Assembly (NCBI RefSeq): GCF_007744675.1
Contig: NZ_CP036269.1
Span: forward strand, 3,265,546 to 3,329,545
From: Gimesia alba
GTDB taxonomy: Bacteria; Planctomycetota; Planctomycetia; Planctomycetales; Planctomycetaceae
DNA: 64,000 nt
Reading direction: 5' to 3'
Part shown: piece after piece, positions 8,312 through 17,463 of the stretch
Numbering within the stretch: the stretch's first letter is position 1
Layout of the letters: every line of letters starts with the position of its first letter
The notes under the pieces: generated by a model
Database searches by the model: none
What the model saw: the letters and a program-made list of their open reading frames with translations, nothing else
What the model was told of the DNA's origin: nothing
Translations under genes and position numbers: made by a program

Positions 8312-9412
8312 TTATGCTGCTTTCCCGGTTCGTTGCGCTGAATGCCTGGTAATCAACCGGAACAGCGCTTGCCAGACGCGACCAATTTCCAGTTCTTCCA
8401 TGCAGCATAAATTTTGTGGACCGCGCTTGGGGCAGCGTTTCTGATAGCTGCCTGCACAGTCAACATTGGTTGAAACAAGTTCATGCTGATCTCCCGGTGG
8501 TCCCGAGCGAAGTGAGCTGGTGCATGTGAAGATGCCTGTGACGGGGGTTCCCAGCCCTGCAGCCAGATGCATCGGGCCGGAATCATTCGTCAGCAGGAAG
8601 TCGGACTCGATGAGCACCGCTGCCAGTTGTTTGAGTGTGGTTTCCCCAGCCAGATTGATCACGTTGCCGGTTGGCACGAACTTGTGCAACAATTGTTCGA
8701 TATGATTGGTCAATGGTCGTTCATCCGCGGTTCCCACCAGAACGATATTGCTGCGGAAGTGACGGATTGCTTTCGCACCGACTGCCGCAAAACTTTCGGG
8801 GGGCCAACGCTTGGTAATCCATTGTGCGCCGGCGTGAATTGCCAGCGTGGGAGCCCGGTTTTCCTGGCATGAGAGTTTGCTTTTGGCCCAGTTCAGATCT
8901 TCTTCGCTGAGAGCGAGGTCTGTTTGTCGTTTGGTTTCACCTAGTCCCAGCGCGTCTGCAACGCGCCAATATTTCAGATATGCGGGGACCAACCGTCCGG
9001 TATCGGGAATCGTCAGGTTGTAGGCCAGATGAGATCCTTCACGAGCGGCTTCGATGCCAATTCGCCATGGAGCACGTGTCGCTGTGGTCATGATGCCTGT
9101 TCTGAGTAATCCCTGCAGATCAAGCACAAGATCAAATTGACGTTGTTTCAGATCTTTCAGAAAGCTCCACCAGTAACGAACTGAGCTCCGTCGGCTGAAG
9201 GGGATAATGTGATTGATGTGCGGATGCCCTTCCAACAGATTGGCAAAACTGTCTCGAATGATCCATGAAATTTCGGCGTTGGGGAAGCGTTCTCGCAGGA
9301 CCGGCAGAATGGGCAGCGTCTGTACGACATCACCGAGGGCACTGGGTTTGATAATACAAATCCGTTTGGCTTCAATTTGATTCAGTTGAGATAATATGTG
9401 CTGTGAACTCAT
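8312..9412 (-). CDS. Glycosyltransferase family 9 (heptosyltransferase-like)
   Basis: The 366-residue product has the GT9 N-terminal signature KPSALGDVVQTLP and the C-terminal donor-site motif TNDSGPMHLAA. This is the two-Rossmann-lobe GT-B architecture of WaaC/WaaF heptosyltransferases. These transfer ADP-heptose or a similar sugar during lipopolysaccharide core or cell-surface glycan assembly at the inner face of the membrane. The C-terminal end has five cysteines in a short stretch (CAGSYQKRCPKR then NLCC), which may form a metal or disulfide site. The true sugar donor cannot be told. The start is ATG 9412. No other LPS gene is adjacent. Confidence 0.9.
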   Translation of the reverse strand: MSSQHILSQLNQIEAKRICIIKPSALGDVVQTLPILPVLRERFPNAEISWIIRDSFANLLEGHPHINHIIPFSRRSSVRYWWSFLKDLKQRQFDLVLDLQGLLRTGIMTTATRAPWRIGIEAAREGSHLAYNLTIPDTGRLVPAYLKYWRVADALGLGETKRQTDLALSEEDLNWAKSKLSCQENRAPTLAIHAGAQWITKRWPPESFAAVGAKAIRHFRSNIVLVGTADERPLTNHIEQLLHKFVPTGNVINLAGETTLKQLAAVLIESDFLLTNDSGPMHLAAGLGTPVTGIFTCTSSLRSGPPGDQHELVSTNVDCAGSYQKRCPKRGPQNLCCMEELEIGRVWQALFRLITRHSAQRTGKAA

Positions 9413-9703
9413 CCGAATTGTCTAATCACTAAGAACTCAGGGTTTGTTTGAACAGGCAATGCCAGCGGGCCACGCATCATAATGGGAGAAGCGGAATTGT
9501 GGCAAGGTCAGCTTGGTGAAACGATTTTTTAACAAATGCTTTATTTACAAGGGGATCGTGCATTGAAAGATTGTGAATCGAGAGAGTTTTTTTGAGAAAT
9601 TGCGAAACCAATCGTTTCCAGACGCGTTTGATTTCTTGTGAAGTCAATCAGATACAGGAACTTGTTCCTGTTCCTATTTTTTAGTGCATGAGGAGTTGCC
9701 TTG

Positions 9704-10336
9704 ATGAAAGTAAGCCTGTTAGCAGTATCAGCATTTGTATTGGGAATGGCTGTTTTGTCCGGAAATTCAGTTACCCAGGCCGAAGAAGGAAAAAAAGGCC
9801 AACGGCCGAGCCGTGAAGAAATCCTCAAGAAGTTTGATAAAGATGGTGATGGAAAGCTGAGTGAATCAGAGCGTACGGCAGCCAGAGCAGCACGTCCCAA
9901 AGGAAATGGTCCTAAAGGGGGTGATGGGAAAGGCCGTCCGGGCTTTAATCGGGAAGAATTCATCAAAAAATTCGATAAGAATGGCGATGGGAAATTAGAC
10001 GAAACCGAACGCAAAGCCGCTCAAGCTGAGAAAGCCAAAATGGGCCAACGCGGACCTCGAATGAGCCGTGAAGAATTGATCAAGAAGTTCGATAAAGATG
10101 GCGACGGAAAATTGAGCGAAGCGGAACGTCAGGAAGCTCGCAAGACATTGGGGCAAGGTCGCCGTCCTGGAATCAACCGCGAAGCAATGCTTAAGAAGTT
10201 TGATAAAGATGGTGATGGCAAGCTGAACGAAGAAGAGCGTAAGGCTGCCAGAGCAGAAATGATGAAGAACCGTTCGAAGAAAGGTGCTGGTAAAGGACCT
10301 AAAGGTGCAGGCAGAAAAGGGAGAAAGAAGCCCTAA
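9704..10336 (+). CDS. Secreted protein with four EF-hand calcium-binding repeats
   Basis: The 210-residue protein has a signal peptide (about residues 1-26, ending VTQA). Four near-identical EF-hand modules follow, each beginning with REE-like helices and KKFDKDGDG loops. The 12-residue loops are at 45-56, 91-102, 130-141 and 167-178; each has Asp at positions 1, 3 and 5 and Glu at 12, as needed for calcium. Linkers are rich in Gly, Lys, Pro and Arg, and the tail is very basic, so the mature protein is highly charged and may bind DNA, polysaccharide or the cell surface. GAGGAG eight bases upstream selects ATG 9704 over a TTG one codon earlier. A strong terminator follows. Confidence 0.9.
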   Translation: MKVSLLAVSAFVLGMAVLSGNSVTQAEEGKKGQRPSREEILKKFDKDGDGKLSESERTAARAARPKGNGPKGGDGKGRPGFNREEFIKKFDKNGDGKLDETERKAAQAEKAKMGQRGPRMSREELIKKFDKDGDGKLSEAERQEARKTLGQGRRPGINREAMLKKFDKDGDGKLNEEERKAARAEMMKNRSKKGAGKGPKGAGRKGRKKP

Positions 10337-10400
10337 CGCAAAAACGGATAATTGAAAACATTGCTGTGGCTCGACTGGTCAGCCAGTGATGTGAACAAGA

Positions 10401-10433
10401 AAGCCGACTGGAACTGATTCAGTCGGCTTTTTT
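10401..10433 (+). terminator. Rho-independent terminator after the EF-hand gene
   Basis: A 10-bp perfect stem AAGCCGACTG/CAGTCGGCTT with a 9-base loop is followed by a T run. It ends the EF-hand transcript just before the convergent fabI stop codon at 10445. Confidence 0.92.
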
Positions 10434-10444
10434 CTTTTTAAAAG

Positions 10445-11242
10445 CTATGTTTGCTCTGATACGATTTCTTTGTCGAAATAATTGGTTCCCATCCCCGCAT
10501 CAATGACGATTCCCTGGGAATTAATCCCTGATGAGCGGGGGCTGAGTAAAAACGCGACGGTATCAGCGACTTCTCTGGTCTGGACTGCTTCCTTGCGGAG
10601 GGTTGCCTTTTCCGCAAACAGGTAACTATCGACATAACCAGGGATGCCGGCCGAGGCAGATGTTTTCAGCAGGCCGGGACAGACTGCATTGAAGCGGACT
10701 TTGGAAAAGTTGGAGAAGGATTTGGCAAGAAAACAGATAGAGGAGTCCAACGCCGCTTTGACCGGGGCCATATAGCCATAGTTTTCGGCAGCCATCCGCG
10801 TGGTTGAGATGGAAATGGTCACCACACTCCCCTGCTCTGGATCAAGAAGCTGACTGAATGCATTTGAAAGCGCCGTTAATGAGAAGCAGGAAATATCGAC
10901 TGCCTGCAAGAACGCAGCCCGCGGTGTTTGGTGAAACGGAAGCCAGCCCGCGGAGTAATCAGCAAAGGCGATCGAATGCACTAAGCCATGGATCACGTCG
11001 TATTGTTGACTGATATCTGTGGCTAACTGGTCAATTTCCTGTTGATGCTCCACATCACAGACAAAGATCGGTGCGTGTTTGAGCAGTTTGGATAAAGATT
11101 CTCTGCGGGCTTCAGAGCGAACGACATAAATGACTTCCGCGCCTGCTTCTTCCAGTACTTTGCCGGTCTGATAGGCAACGCTTTTTCGGTTGGCGACTCC
11201 AAAAATCAGAATCCGTTTTCCAGCCAATTGCAAAAAATCCAT
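10445..11242 (-). CDS. fabI: Enoyl-ACP reductase (NADH), FabI type
   Basis: The 265-residue short-chain dehydrogenase catalyses the last reduction of the fatty acid elongation cycle in the cytosol. The N-terminus has the FabI-type nucleotide site [10 protein letters not shown] (15-24) in place of the usual TGxxxGIG. The catalytic pair is Tyr155 and Lys162 with the FabI spacing of six residues. The C-terminal DAGMGTNYF segment closes the cofactor site. The start is ATG 11242, because GGAAAG lies seven bases upstream; a TTG at 11257 is less likely. It is a monocistronic unit facing the EF-hand gene. Confidence 0.93.
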   Translation of the reverse strand: MDFLQLAGKRILIFGVANRKSVAYQTGKVLEEAGAEVIYVVRSEARRESLSKLLKHAPIFVCDVEHQQEIDQLATDISQQYDVIHGLVHSIAFADYSAGWLPFHQTPRAAFLQAVDISCFSLTALSNAFSQLLDPEQGSVVTISISTTRMAAENYGYMAPVKAALDSSICFLAKSFSNFSKVRFNAVCPGLLKTSASAGIPGYVDSYLFAEKATLRKEAVQTREVADTVAFLLSPRSSGINSQGIVIDAGMGTNYFDKEIVSEQT

Positions 11243-11441
11243 CAAGCATCTTTCCAAAGATCGATAAAACTAAACAAATCTGGTCTACCGAGGGTTCACT
11301 CTGACAAATTTTCTTTTTTTTCGCAATGTGGAAGAGATTGTCACTCTCAGATATGTCGTAATTCGCAATAATGAACAGTATCTCAAGTAGTATTCTTCGG
11401 CTTCCTGTCTGTTTCTTTTCGATTCCCTGAAAGTTGTTTTC

Positions 11442-12485
11442 ATGTTCAGAGCACGCGCTTCATTGAAATCATTGTCGCTGTTTTGTCGATCGTTAAGTAC
11501 GATGCTGGAGTCGGGGGTTTCAATTACCAAAGCATTCCAGTTAGCCGGGAAAAAAATCGGTGATTCCCGCCTGCAGCAATCCGTACGTGAGATCACAGTC
11601 GAATTAAAATCCGGCAATGATGTCACCTCAGCCATGCGGAAACAGGGCGATTTCTATCCTGAACTACTGGTGAATATGATCAGTGTGGCGGAACAGAGTG
11701 GCGGGTTACCCGAAGTCTTAAAGGCTTTGTCGGAACACTACGATCATCTATTGCAAATGCGGAAAAACTTTGTCCGGCTCATCGCCTGGCCTGTCTTTCA
11801 GTTTACTGTGGCGATTCTGGTGATTGCTTTGATGATTCTTATTTTGGGGCTGATCGCCAGTGGTCAAGGCGGGCAGCCGATGGATGTGCTGGGGCTGGGT
11901 TTATCAGGTCCGAGTGGCGCGATGATCTGGCTGACATGTACGTTCGGTTCGATTTTTGTCCTGTTTGTCGCTTATCAGGTGTTAGATCGTTTGTTCGGCG
12001 GGAAACGTTACTTTCATGGTCTGTTTCTGAAAATTCCCGTTGTGGGCGGCTGTATGCGTTCGTTTGCGATTGCCCGATTTTCCTGGGCATTTGCACTCAC
12101 CCAGCAGGCCGGAATGAATATTCTGGATTCGATCAAAGCTAGTCTGCAAGCAACGGGAAATGGGGCATTTATTGCGAAAATTCCTCAGGTGAACGGCGCG
12201 GTCAACGACGGAGAGCATCTCACGGAGGCCTTGGCGGAAACGCATCTGTTTACAGAAGAATATATTCATATGGTGGATGTGGGGGAGACATCTGGGACCA
12301 TTCCGGAAACGTTGCAGCGATTAAGTCCGCGTTTTCAGGAAGATGCACAGCGGAGTCTGGCGACATTGGCTGCGGTTCTTGGTTGGCTGATCTGGGCGCT
12401 GGTTGCGGCATTTATCATCTTTGTTGTCTTCCGGATCGCTTTCTGGTATCTGGGGATACTTAACGATGCCTTGCAGCATGTCTGA
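11442..12485 (+). CDS. Type II secretion / type IV pilus F-type inner membrane protein
   Basis: The 347-residue protein has two homologous T2SSF domains (about residues 10-125 and 205-325). Each begins with a FCRSLSTMLESGVSITKAF-like or FSWAFALTQQAGMNILDSI-like helix, and they are separated by and followed by hydrophobic segments (about 110-180 and 318-345). This is the GspF/PilC platform protein that couples the cytoplasmic ATPase to pilin polymerisation. No GspE, GspD or pilin genes are adjacent, so it is a lone member of a split secretion system. It is about 50 residues shorter than classical GspF, mostly at the N-terminus. The start is ATG 11442. Confidence 0.88.
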   Translation: MFRARASLKSLSLFCRSLSTMLESGVSITKAFQLAGKKIGDSRLQQSVREITVELKSGNDVTSAMRKQGDFYPELLVNMISVAEQSGGLPEVLKALSEHYDHLLQMRKNFVRLIAWPVFQFTVAILVIALMILILGLIASGQGGQPMDVLGLGLSGPSGAMIWLTCTFGSIFVLFVAYQVLDRLFGGKRYFHGLFLKIPVVGGCMRSFAIARFSWAFALTQQAGMNILDSIKASLQATGNGAFIAKIPQVNGAVNDGEHLTEALAETHLFTEEYIHMVDVGETSGTIPETLQRLSPRFQEDAQRSLATLAAVLGWLIWALVAAFIIFVVFRIAFWYLGILNDALQHV

Positions 12486-12549
12486 CATGCCCGTTTCCGC
12501 ATCCTCTGATTTATGATTAACAACGTATTCTTCTGAAGAGAAAGTTAAA

Positions 12550-13668
12550 GTGTCTCATTTTCAATTTGAACTGATCCATACCGATTCCCGGACCGGAGCA
12601 CGTGTTGGTCGCTGGCATACGCCGCATGGAATCGTGGATACCCCTGCTTTTATGCCTGTTGGAACTTTGGCATCGGTGAAAGGGTTACTGCCTGAGCAAC
12701 TCAAACAGGTCGGAACGCAGCAGGTTTTGGCCAACACCTATCATTTGGCGCTACGTCCCGGAGCCGAGATTGTGGAAGAGATGGGTGGGCTGCATGAATT
12801 CATGAACTGGGACGGCCCAATTCTAACTGATAGTGGCGGGTTTCAGGTTTTCAGTCTGGCCCAGCTAACTAAGATGGATGATGAACAAGTTGTGTTTCGT
12901 TCTCATATCGATGGCAGCTTATTCGAATTATCACCCGAAAAGGCAGTCAAGATTCAGGAACAGTTGGGAGCAGACTGCATTATGTGTCTGGATGAATGTC
13001 CGCCTCATGATGTGCCGCTGGAAAAAATGCAGGATGCCGTCGATCGCACCACAAACTGGGCTGCACGTTGCCGGGATGCCCAGAAACGGGATGACCAGGC
13101 GCTGTTTGGGATTGTTCAAGGGGGAACTGATCAGAAGATGCGAGAACGTTCTGCTGAAGGCTTACTTCCCCTGGAGTTTCCAGGATACGCTATCGGCGGT
13201 TTGAGTGTGGGGGAAAAGCCTGAGGATATGTACTCCACTTTGGATTTCACGACCCCCATGCTGCCTGTGGAGAAACCCCGCTATTTGATGGGGGTGGGCC
13301 GCCCTTCTGACCTGATCGAGGCGATTATCCGTGGCGTGGATCTGTTTGATTGTGTGATGCCGACCAGAAATGGGCGAAATGGGATGGCTTTTACCAGTCA
13401 GGGACGGGTGAATTTACGTAATCAAAAACATGCCAGAGATCCCAATCCTCTGGACCCTGAATGTGATTCCCCTGGGTCAAGAGACTATAGTCGGGCTTAT
13501 TTGCGGCATTTATTCATGTCTCGAGAGATGTTGGGGCCTATTTTGATTTCTCTGCACAACATTGCCTTTTATCAAAAATTGTTGCGAGATCTGCGTCAGG
13601 CGATCCTCAACGATCAAGTTGAGGAGTTTAGGGCGGTTCACCTTGCCCGTTGGAACGCATCTTTCTAA
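12550..13668 (+). CDS. tgt: tRNA-guanine transglycosylase with degenerate zinc site
   Basis: The 372-residue TIM-barrel enzyme should exchange guanine-34 of GUN-anticodon tRNAs for preQ1. Expected motifs are present: [10 protein letters not shown] with the general acid, [16 protein letters not shown] and [13 protein letters not shown] with the nucleophilic Asp region. The C-terminal zinc site, normally C-x-C-x2-C plus a His, reads C305, S307, S310 and H336, so two of the three cysteine ligands are serine. The surrounding [11 protein letters not shown] and LHN motifs are intact. Start is GTG 12550. It sits upstream of yajC and secDF, the order found in many bacteria. Either this lineage has metal-free or altered-metal Tgt, or the enzyme is impaired. 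Confidence 0.95.
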   Translation: MSHFQFELIHTDSRTGARVGRWHTPHGIVDTPAFMPVGTLASVKGLLPEQLKQVGTQQVLANTYHLALRPGAEIVEEMGGLHEFMNWDGPILTDSGGFQVFSLAQLTKMDDEQVVFRSHIDGSLFELSPEKAVKIQEQLGADCIMCLDECPPHDVPLEKMQDAVDRTTNWAARCRDAQKRDDQALFGIVQGGTDQKMRERSAEGLLPLEFPGYAIGGLSVGEKPEDMYSTLDFTTPMLPVEKPRYLMGVGRPSDLIEAIIRGVDLFDCVMPTRNGRNGMAFTSQGRVNLRNQKHARDPNPLDPECDSPGSRDYSRAYLRHLFMSREMLGPILISLHNIAFYQKLLRDLRQAILNDQVEEFRAVHLARWNASF

Positions 13669-13745
13669 GATACAGCTTACAAGATCGTTTGATAACTCCT
13701 GAAATTGTTTAGGTTTGGGCCAATTCAGATTCGTTTGCAGAGTCT

Positions 13746-13767
13746 TCAGATGCGGAATTGCATCTGA
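13746..13767 (+). promoter_or_regulatory. Hairpin between tgt and yajC
   Basis: An 8-bp perfect inverted repeat TCAGATGC/GCATCTGA surrounds a 6-base loop in the 193 bases between tgt and yajC. There is no T run, so it is not a standard terminator. It may be an RNA processing or attenuation element. Confidence 0.45.
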
Positions 13768-13861
13768 GTACGGGCATACGTGATCGGGAATTTCGTTCTC
13801 CTAAGTAGTTAGAGATTATTACTTTAAGGGGATGGCTTTACAGCCCTTGGAAAAAATTTTA

Positions 13862-14215
13862 ATGAACATTCTATTGACCACACTATATTTTTTGGCTGAT
13901 GAAGCACCTGTAAAAGAGGGTCCTGCTCCTTCACCGATTTTTCAATTTCTGCCGATCATTGCGATCGTCATTTTCTTTTATTTCATTATGTTTCGCCCCC
14001 AGCAAAAAGAACGGGCCCGTCGTGAGAAAGCCCTTGGCGAACTCAAGAAAAATGATCGGGTCGTGACCATCGGCGGGATCATTGGCACGATTGCCAACAT
14101 CTCGGAAAAAGAGCAGGAAGTAACATTGAAAATCGATGATAACTCCCGGATTAAGATGAGACGAAGTGCCATCCAGGGGCTTTATCAGGAAGAAAACAAA
14201 GAATCGACCAGCTAG
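13862..14215 (+). CDS. yajC: Preprotein translocase subunit YajC
   Basis: YajC is a small accessory subunit of the SecDF-YajC complex in the inner membrane. One transmembrane helix (about residues 27-46) ends in FRPQQKERARREKAL. The cytoplasmic domain follows with KNDRVVTIGGIIGTIA, both hallmarks of the family. I choose ATG 13862, ten residues into a longer frame, since GGAAA lies upstream and YajC proteins usually begin close to the membrane segment. The alternative ATG at 13832 has AAGGGG touching it, which is too close. It is followed 108 bases later by secDF. Confidence 0.92.
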   Translation: MNILLTTLYFLADEAPVKEGPAPSPIFQFLPIIAIVIFFYFIMFRPQQKERARREKALGELKKNDRVVTIGGIIGTIANISEKEQEVTLKIDDNSRIKMRRSAIQGLYQEENKESTS

Positions 14216-14243
14216 TTTCTAAAAATTCTCTGAGAATCAGTAT

Positions 14244-14264
14244 CTGACACCAATGTGTCAGTTT
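14244..14264 (+). promoter_or_regulatory. Hairpin between yajC and secDF
   Basis: A 7-bp perfect stem CTGACAC/GTGTCAG with a 4-base loop is followed by only three T residues. It is a weak or partial terminator that could lower read-through into secDF. Confidence 0.45.
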
Positions 14265-14323
14265 AAATCTTCATTGCCGAATGAATCGGCCCATACAAAC
14301 AGAATAGTTTCGGGACTAATTGA

Positions 14324-17302
14324 ATGACAGGGATTGATTTCCACTCAGCAGCATTGCTCGCTGCAGAAGTGACTGAAAAGACGACATCACAGGTTTCCGG
14401 GGGGAGTATTCTTCTCGTACTTGTAATCGTATTCGTATTACCATTTGTTCTGGGAGTCGTCATTGCTCGTGCTCTCAAGCTCAAAGACTTTTCACGCAAA
14501 ATTGGTCTGGTGTTATTCACCGCCGTGATTGCTTCGACCCCCTTTGCCTGGCAGATTGCCAACGGACACGACTGGCGGAATGCCATTCGTCTCGGTATTG
14601 ACTTGGCCGGTGGTTCAAACATGGTATTCGAAGTTGATGAAGGCCGAAGTGAAAAAGAGCTTTCCAACGAAGTGATGGATCAGATGGTCGGCGCGATTGG
14701 CCGCCGAATCAATCCTTCCGGAACGGAAGAAGTGACGGTTCGCAAAGTCGGTCAGAACCGGATCGAAGTGATCGTTCCCGGAGCAGACAGTGATGATGTT
14801 CAACGCATTAAGTCTCTGATTACCCGTCTGGGAAGTCTGGAATTTGATATTGTGGCAAATCGTCGCGATCATGCCACGATCGTCAATCGTGCCTTGGAAA
14901 GCCCCGGAAAAGATATTCGGGACGGCGAAGGCCGTGTGATTGCCAGTTGGCGCGAAGTCAACGGCGATGATTCTTATACCGAAGACCAGATGGTTTCGCG
15001 GCCATTCACACGCGAAGATGGAACTCAGGGGGAAGAGGTTCTGGTGATTATTGAACCGAATCCAGAGCGAAAGGTCACCGGTAAATATCTGGTGCGTGCC
15101 CGACAGTCGACAGACCAGAACGGCTCTCCTGCCGTAGCGTTTACATTCAATGCCCGAGGCGGCACATTGTTTAGCCAGCTCACCTCAAAAAATCGCCCCA
15201 GTAAAGACGGATTTCACCGACACTTGGCTGTGTTACTGGATGGCAAAGTGCATTCCGCACCACGCTTGATTACGACGATTGGTGCCGAAGGACAAATTAC
15301 AGGGCGGTTCACTCAGAAAGAAATTTCTGACTTGTTAAATGTTTTGAATGCTGGTGCATTAGAGGTTCCCTTGAAGCCGGAGCCTGTCTCTGAATTTTCC
15401 ATCAGTCCGCTACTGGGGAGCGATGTTCAGGAAAAAGGGAAGCGGGCAATCGTGATTGCGGCGATCACCGTTATTCTGTTCATGCTGATCTACTATCGTT
15501 TTTCCGGTCTGGTCGCCAATATCTGTTTGACTCTGAACCTGTTGCTGGTGATGGGAACGATGTCGTTCATCAATGCAACATTTACCCTGCCCGGTTTGGC
15601 CGGTCTGGTGTTAACGATTGGTATGGCCGTCGATGCGAACGTGTTGATCTTTGAGCGAATTCGTGAAGAGAAAGCTCGTGGTTCCAGTTTAAGGATGGCC
15701 ATTAACAACGGTTTTTCACGAGCATTCACGACGATCGTGGACGCGAACCTGACGACGCTGATTGTTGCCGTCGTGTTGTATATTATTGGGACCGATCAGG
15801 TACGTGGGTTTGCCGTTACGCTCTTCATCGGGATTGTGATGAGTATGTTTACCGCATTGTATGTGGGACGCATCATTTTTGATATTTTCGAACGCAAACG
15901 CTGGATCAGCGATCTGAAGATGATGAGTATCGTCGGCAGCACCAGTATCGATTTCATCGGTAAAAAAATGGTGGCTGCTACATTCTCCATTGCACTGATT
16001 GTGATTGGAATGGGGGTTGTCGTTACACGTGGTGAAAAGAATCTGGATATCGATTTTACCGGTGGAACGATGGTTACATTTGAATTCGAAGATCAACAAG
16101 AGATCGACGATGTTCGTGGATTATTACAAGGCGAGTTTGGCAACAGTATTACTCTTGAGCAATTACAGCTTTCCAACGATCCTGCTTCTGAGGGGCGTTT
16201 TTTCCGTTTGCGTACTACAATGAACGATGCGGATAAAGGGGAAGAGGAAGCCAAAGCCGCTGATTCCATTCGAGAAAAGTTGAATCTGGCTTTCAAGGAT
16301 TCTGCTCATAAGTTACGAAAAGTAACCATGGAATATGGTGAGGTCAAGCCGCTTACAGGTAGCGAGGATTCTCCCGCTGGTGCCGAAGTGGAACTGACTT
16401 TCAGTAGTGAAGTGAAACCTTCTACTGTTGATAATTATCTGAAAGAAGCCATTGCAGAAATCAAGAATGCAGATAAGACTCCCAAATACGATCGCATTCC
16501 CGACTTTCATTTGACAGGCATCACTGCCGACAAAGAAGGTGCAGATGCCGAATCTAAAGAGTCGAATCGCTATAAAAAGATGAAAATGCAAGCCGGGCCA
16601 GATCTTCTGGTAGATGATTTAAAGATAGCACTTGCTTCGATGCAGGCTGTGATGGAGACGACGGCAATTCTGGACGAGGTAAACAGCTTTGACAGCTCAG
16701 TCGCCAGTGAAATGCAGGAATCTGCTTTACTAGCTATGTTGATCAGTTTAATCGCGATTGTGGCTTATGTCTGGTTCCGATTCCAGAGAATTACCTTTGG
16801 TTTGGCTGCTGTTGCTGCTCTGGTTCACGACGTTCTCGTGGTGCTGGGGTTGGTTGCGTTGGGAGCCTATTTAAGTAATACCGGTTTAGGACTTGTGCTG
16901 GGGCTGAATGATTTTAAGATCAACCTGCCGATGATTGCGGCCTTCCTGACGATTGTCGGTTATTCGTTGAATGATACGATTGTTGTCTTCGACCGGATTC
17001 GCGAAGTACGAGGGAAGAACCCGGCTCTGACCACGACAATGGTCAATGAGAGTTTGAACCAGACCCTCTCACGAACCTTGCTGACATCGATTACGACTCT
17101 GATTGTAGTCTTGATCCTGTATGCCATCGGTGGTGAGGGAATTCATGGATTTGCCTACTGTCTAGTTCTGGGTGTGTTTGTTGGTACTTACAGTTCGATC
17201 TACATTGCCAGCCCTGTTCTGCTCTGGCTGATGAATCGTCCTGGAAGTGCGACGGCGCGTGCCACTCAGCAAAGTGAAAAACAGGCGAGTGTCAGCAGCT
17301 AA
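14324..17302 (+). CDS. secDF: Protein translocase SecD-SecF fusion
   Basis: This single 992-residue chain joins SecD (about residues 1-535) and SecF (about 545-985), the proton-driven pair that pulls exported proteins across the inner membrane. The SecD half has GIDLAGGSNMVFEV, the LNVLNAGALEVPL strand and TIGMAVDANVLIFERIREE with the conserved proton-relay Asp and Arg. The SecF half has DIDFTGGTMVTFEF and IVGYSLNDTIVVFDRIRE. Each half has six predicted helices. The SecF periplasmic loop is enlarged by roughly 120 charged residues (about 630-780). The start is ATG 14324. It ends the tgt-yajC-secDF unit, with a strong terminator after it. Confidence 0.96.
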   Translation: MTGIDFHSAALLAAEVTEKTTSQVSGGSILLVLVIVFVLPFVLGVVIARALKLKDFSRKIGLVLFTAVIASTPFAWQIANGHDWRNAIRLGIDLAGGSNMVFEVDEGRSEKELSNEVMDQMVGAIGRRINPSGTEEVTVRKVGQNRIEVIVPGADSDDVQRIKSLITRLGSLEFDIVANRRDHATIVNRALESPGKDIRDGEGRVIASWREVNGDDSYTEDQMVSRPFTREDGTQGEEVLVIIEPNPERKVTGKYLVRARQSTDQNGSPAVAFTFNARGGTLFSQLTSKNRPSKDGFHRHLAVLLDGKVHSAPRLITTIGAEGQITGRFTQKEISDLLNVLNAGALEVPLKPEPVSEFSISPLLGSDVQEKGKRAIVIAAITVILFMLIYYRFSGLVANICLTLNLLLVMGTMSFINATFTLPGLAGLVLTIGMAVDANVLIFERIREEKARGSSLRMAINNGFSRAFTTIVDANLTTLIVAVVLYIIGTDQVRGFAVTLFIGIVMSMFTALYVGRIIFDIFERKRWISDLKMMSIVGSTSIDFIGKKMVAATFSIALIVIGMGVVVTRGEKNLDIDFTGGTMVTFEFEDQQEIDDVRGLLQGEFGNSITLEQLQLSNDPASEGRFFRLRTTMNDADKGEEEAKAADSIREKLNLAFKDSAHKLRKVTMEYGEVKPLTGSEDSPAGAEVELTFSSEVKPSTVDNYLKEAIAEIKNADKTPKYDRIPDFHLTGITADKEGADAESKESNRYKKMKMQAGPDLLVDDLKIALASMQAVMETTAILDEVNSFDSSVASEMQESALLAMLISLIAIVAYVWFRFQRITFGLAAVAALVHDVLVVLGLVALGAYLSNTGLGLVLGLNDFKINLPMIAAFLTIVGYSLNDTIVVFDRIREVRGKNPALTTTMVNESLNQTLSRTLLTSITTLIVVLILYAIGGEGIHGFAYCLVLGVFVGTYSSIYIASPVLLWLMNRPGSATARATQQSEKQASVSS

Positions 17303-17352
17303 GCGACTCGTTTGACTGCGGTCAAAGAACGATTCAATAGAGAATCATCGAG

Positions 17353-17387
17353 GCGGGAGTTGATCAAAAGATCGGCTCCCGCTTTTT
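17353..17387 (+). terminator. Rho-independent terminator after secDF
   Basis: The 7-bp stem GCGGGAG/CTCCCGC extends through two G-T wobble pairs and GATC/GATC to a tight AAAA loop. It is followed by five T residues. It terminates the tgt-yajC-secDF transcript. Confidence 0.92.
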
Positions 17388-17463
17388 CGATGTAGCAAAG
17401 GCAGAACTCACTTGAAGTTTTGGCGAATGCGATTTGCAGTCGACATTAAGGTTGCTGGAATAT

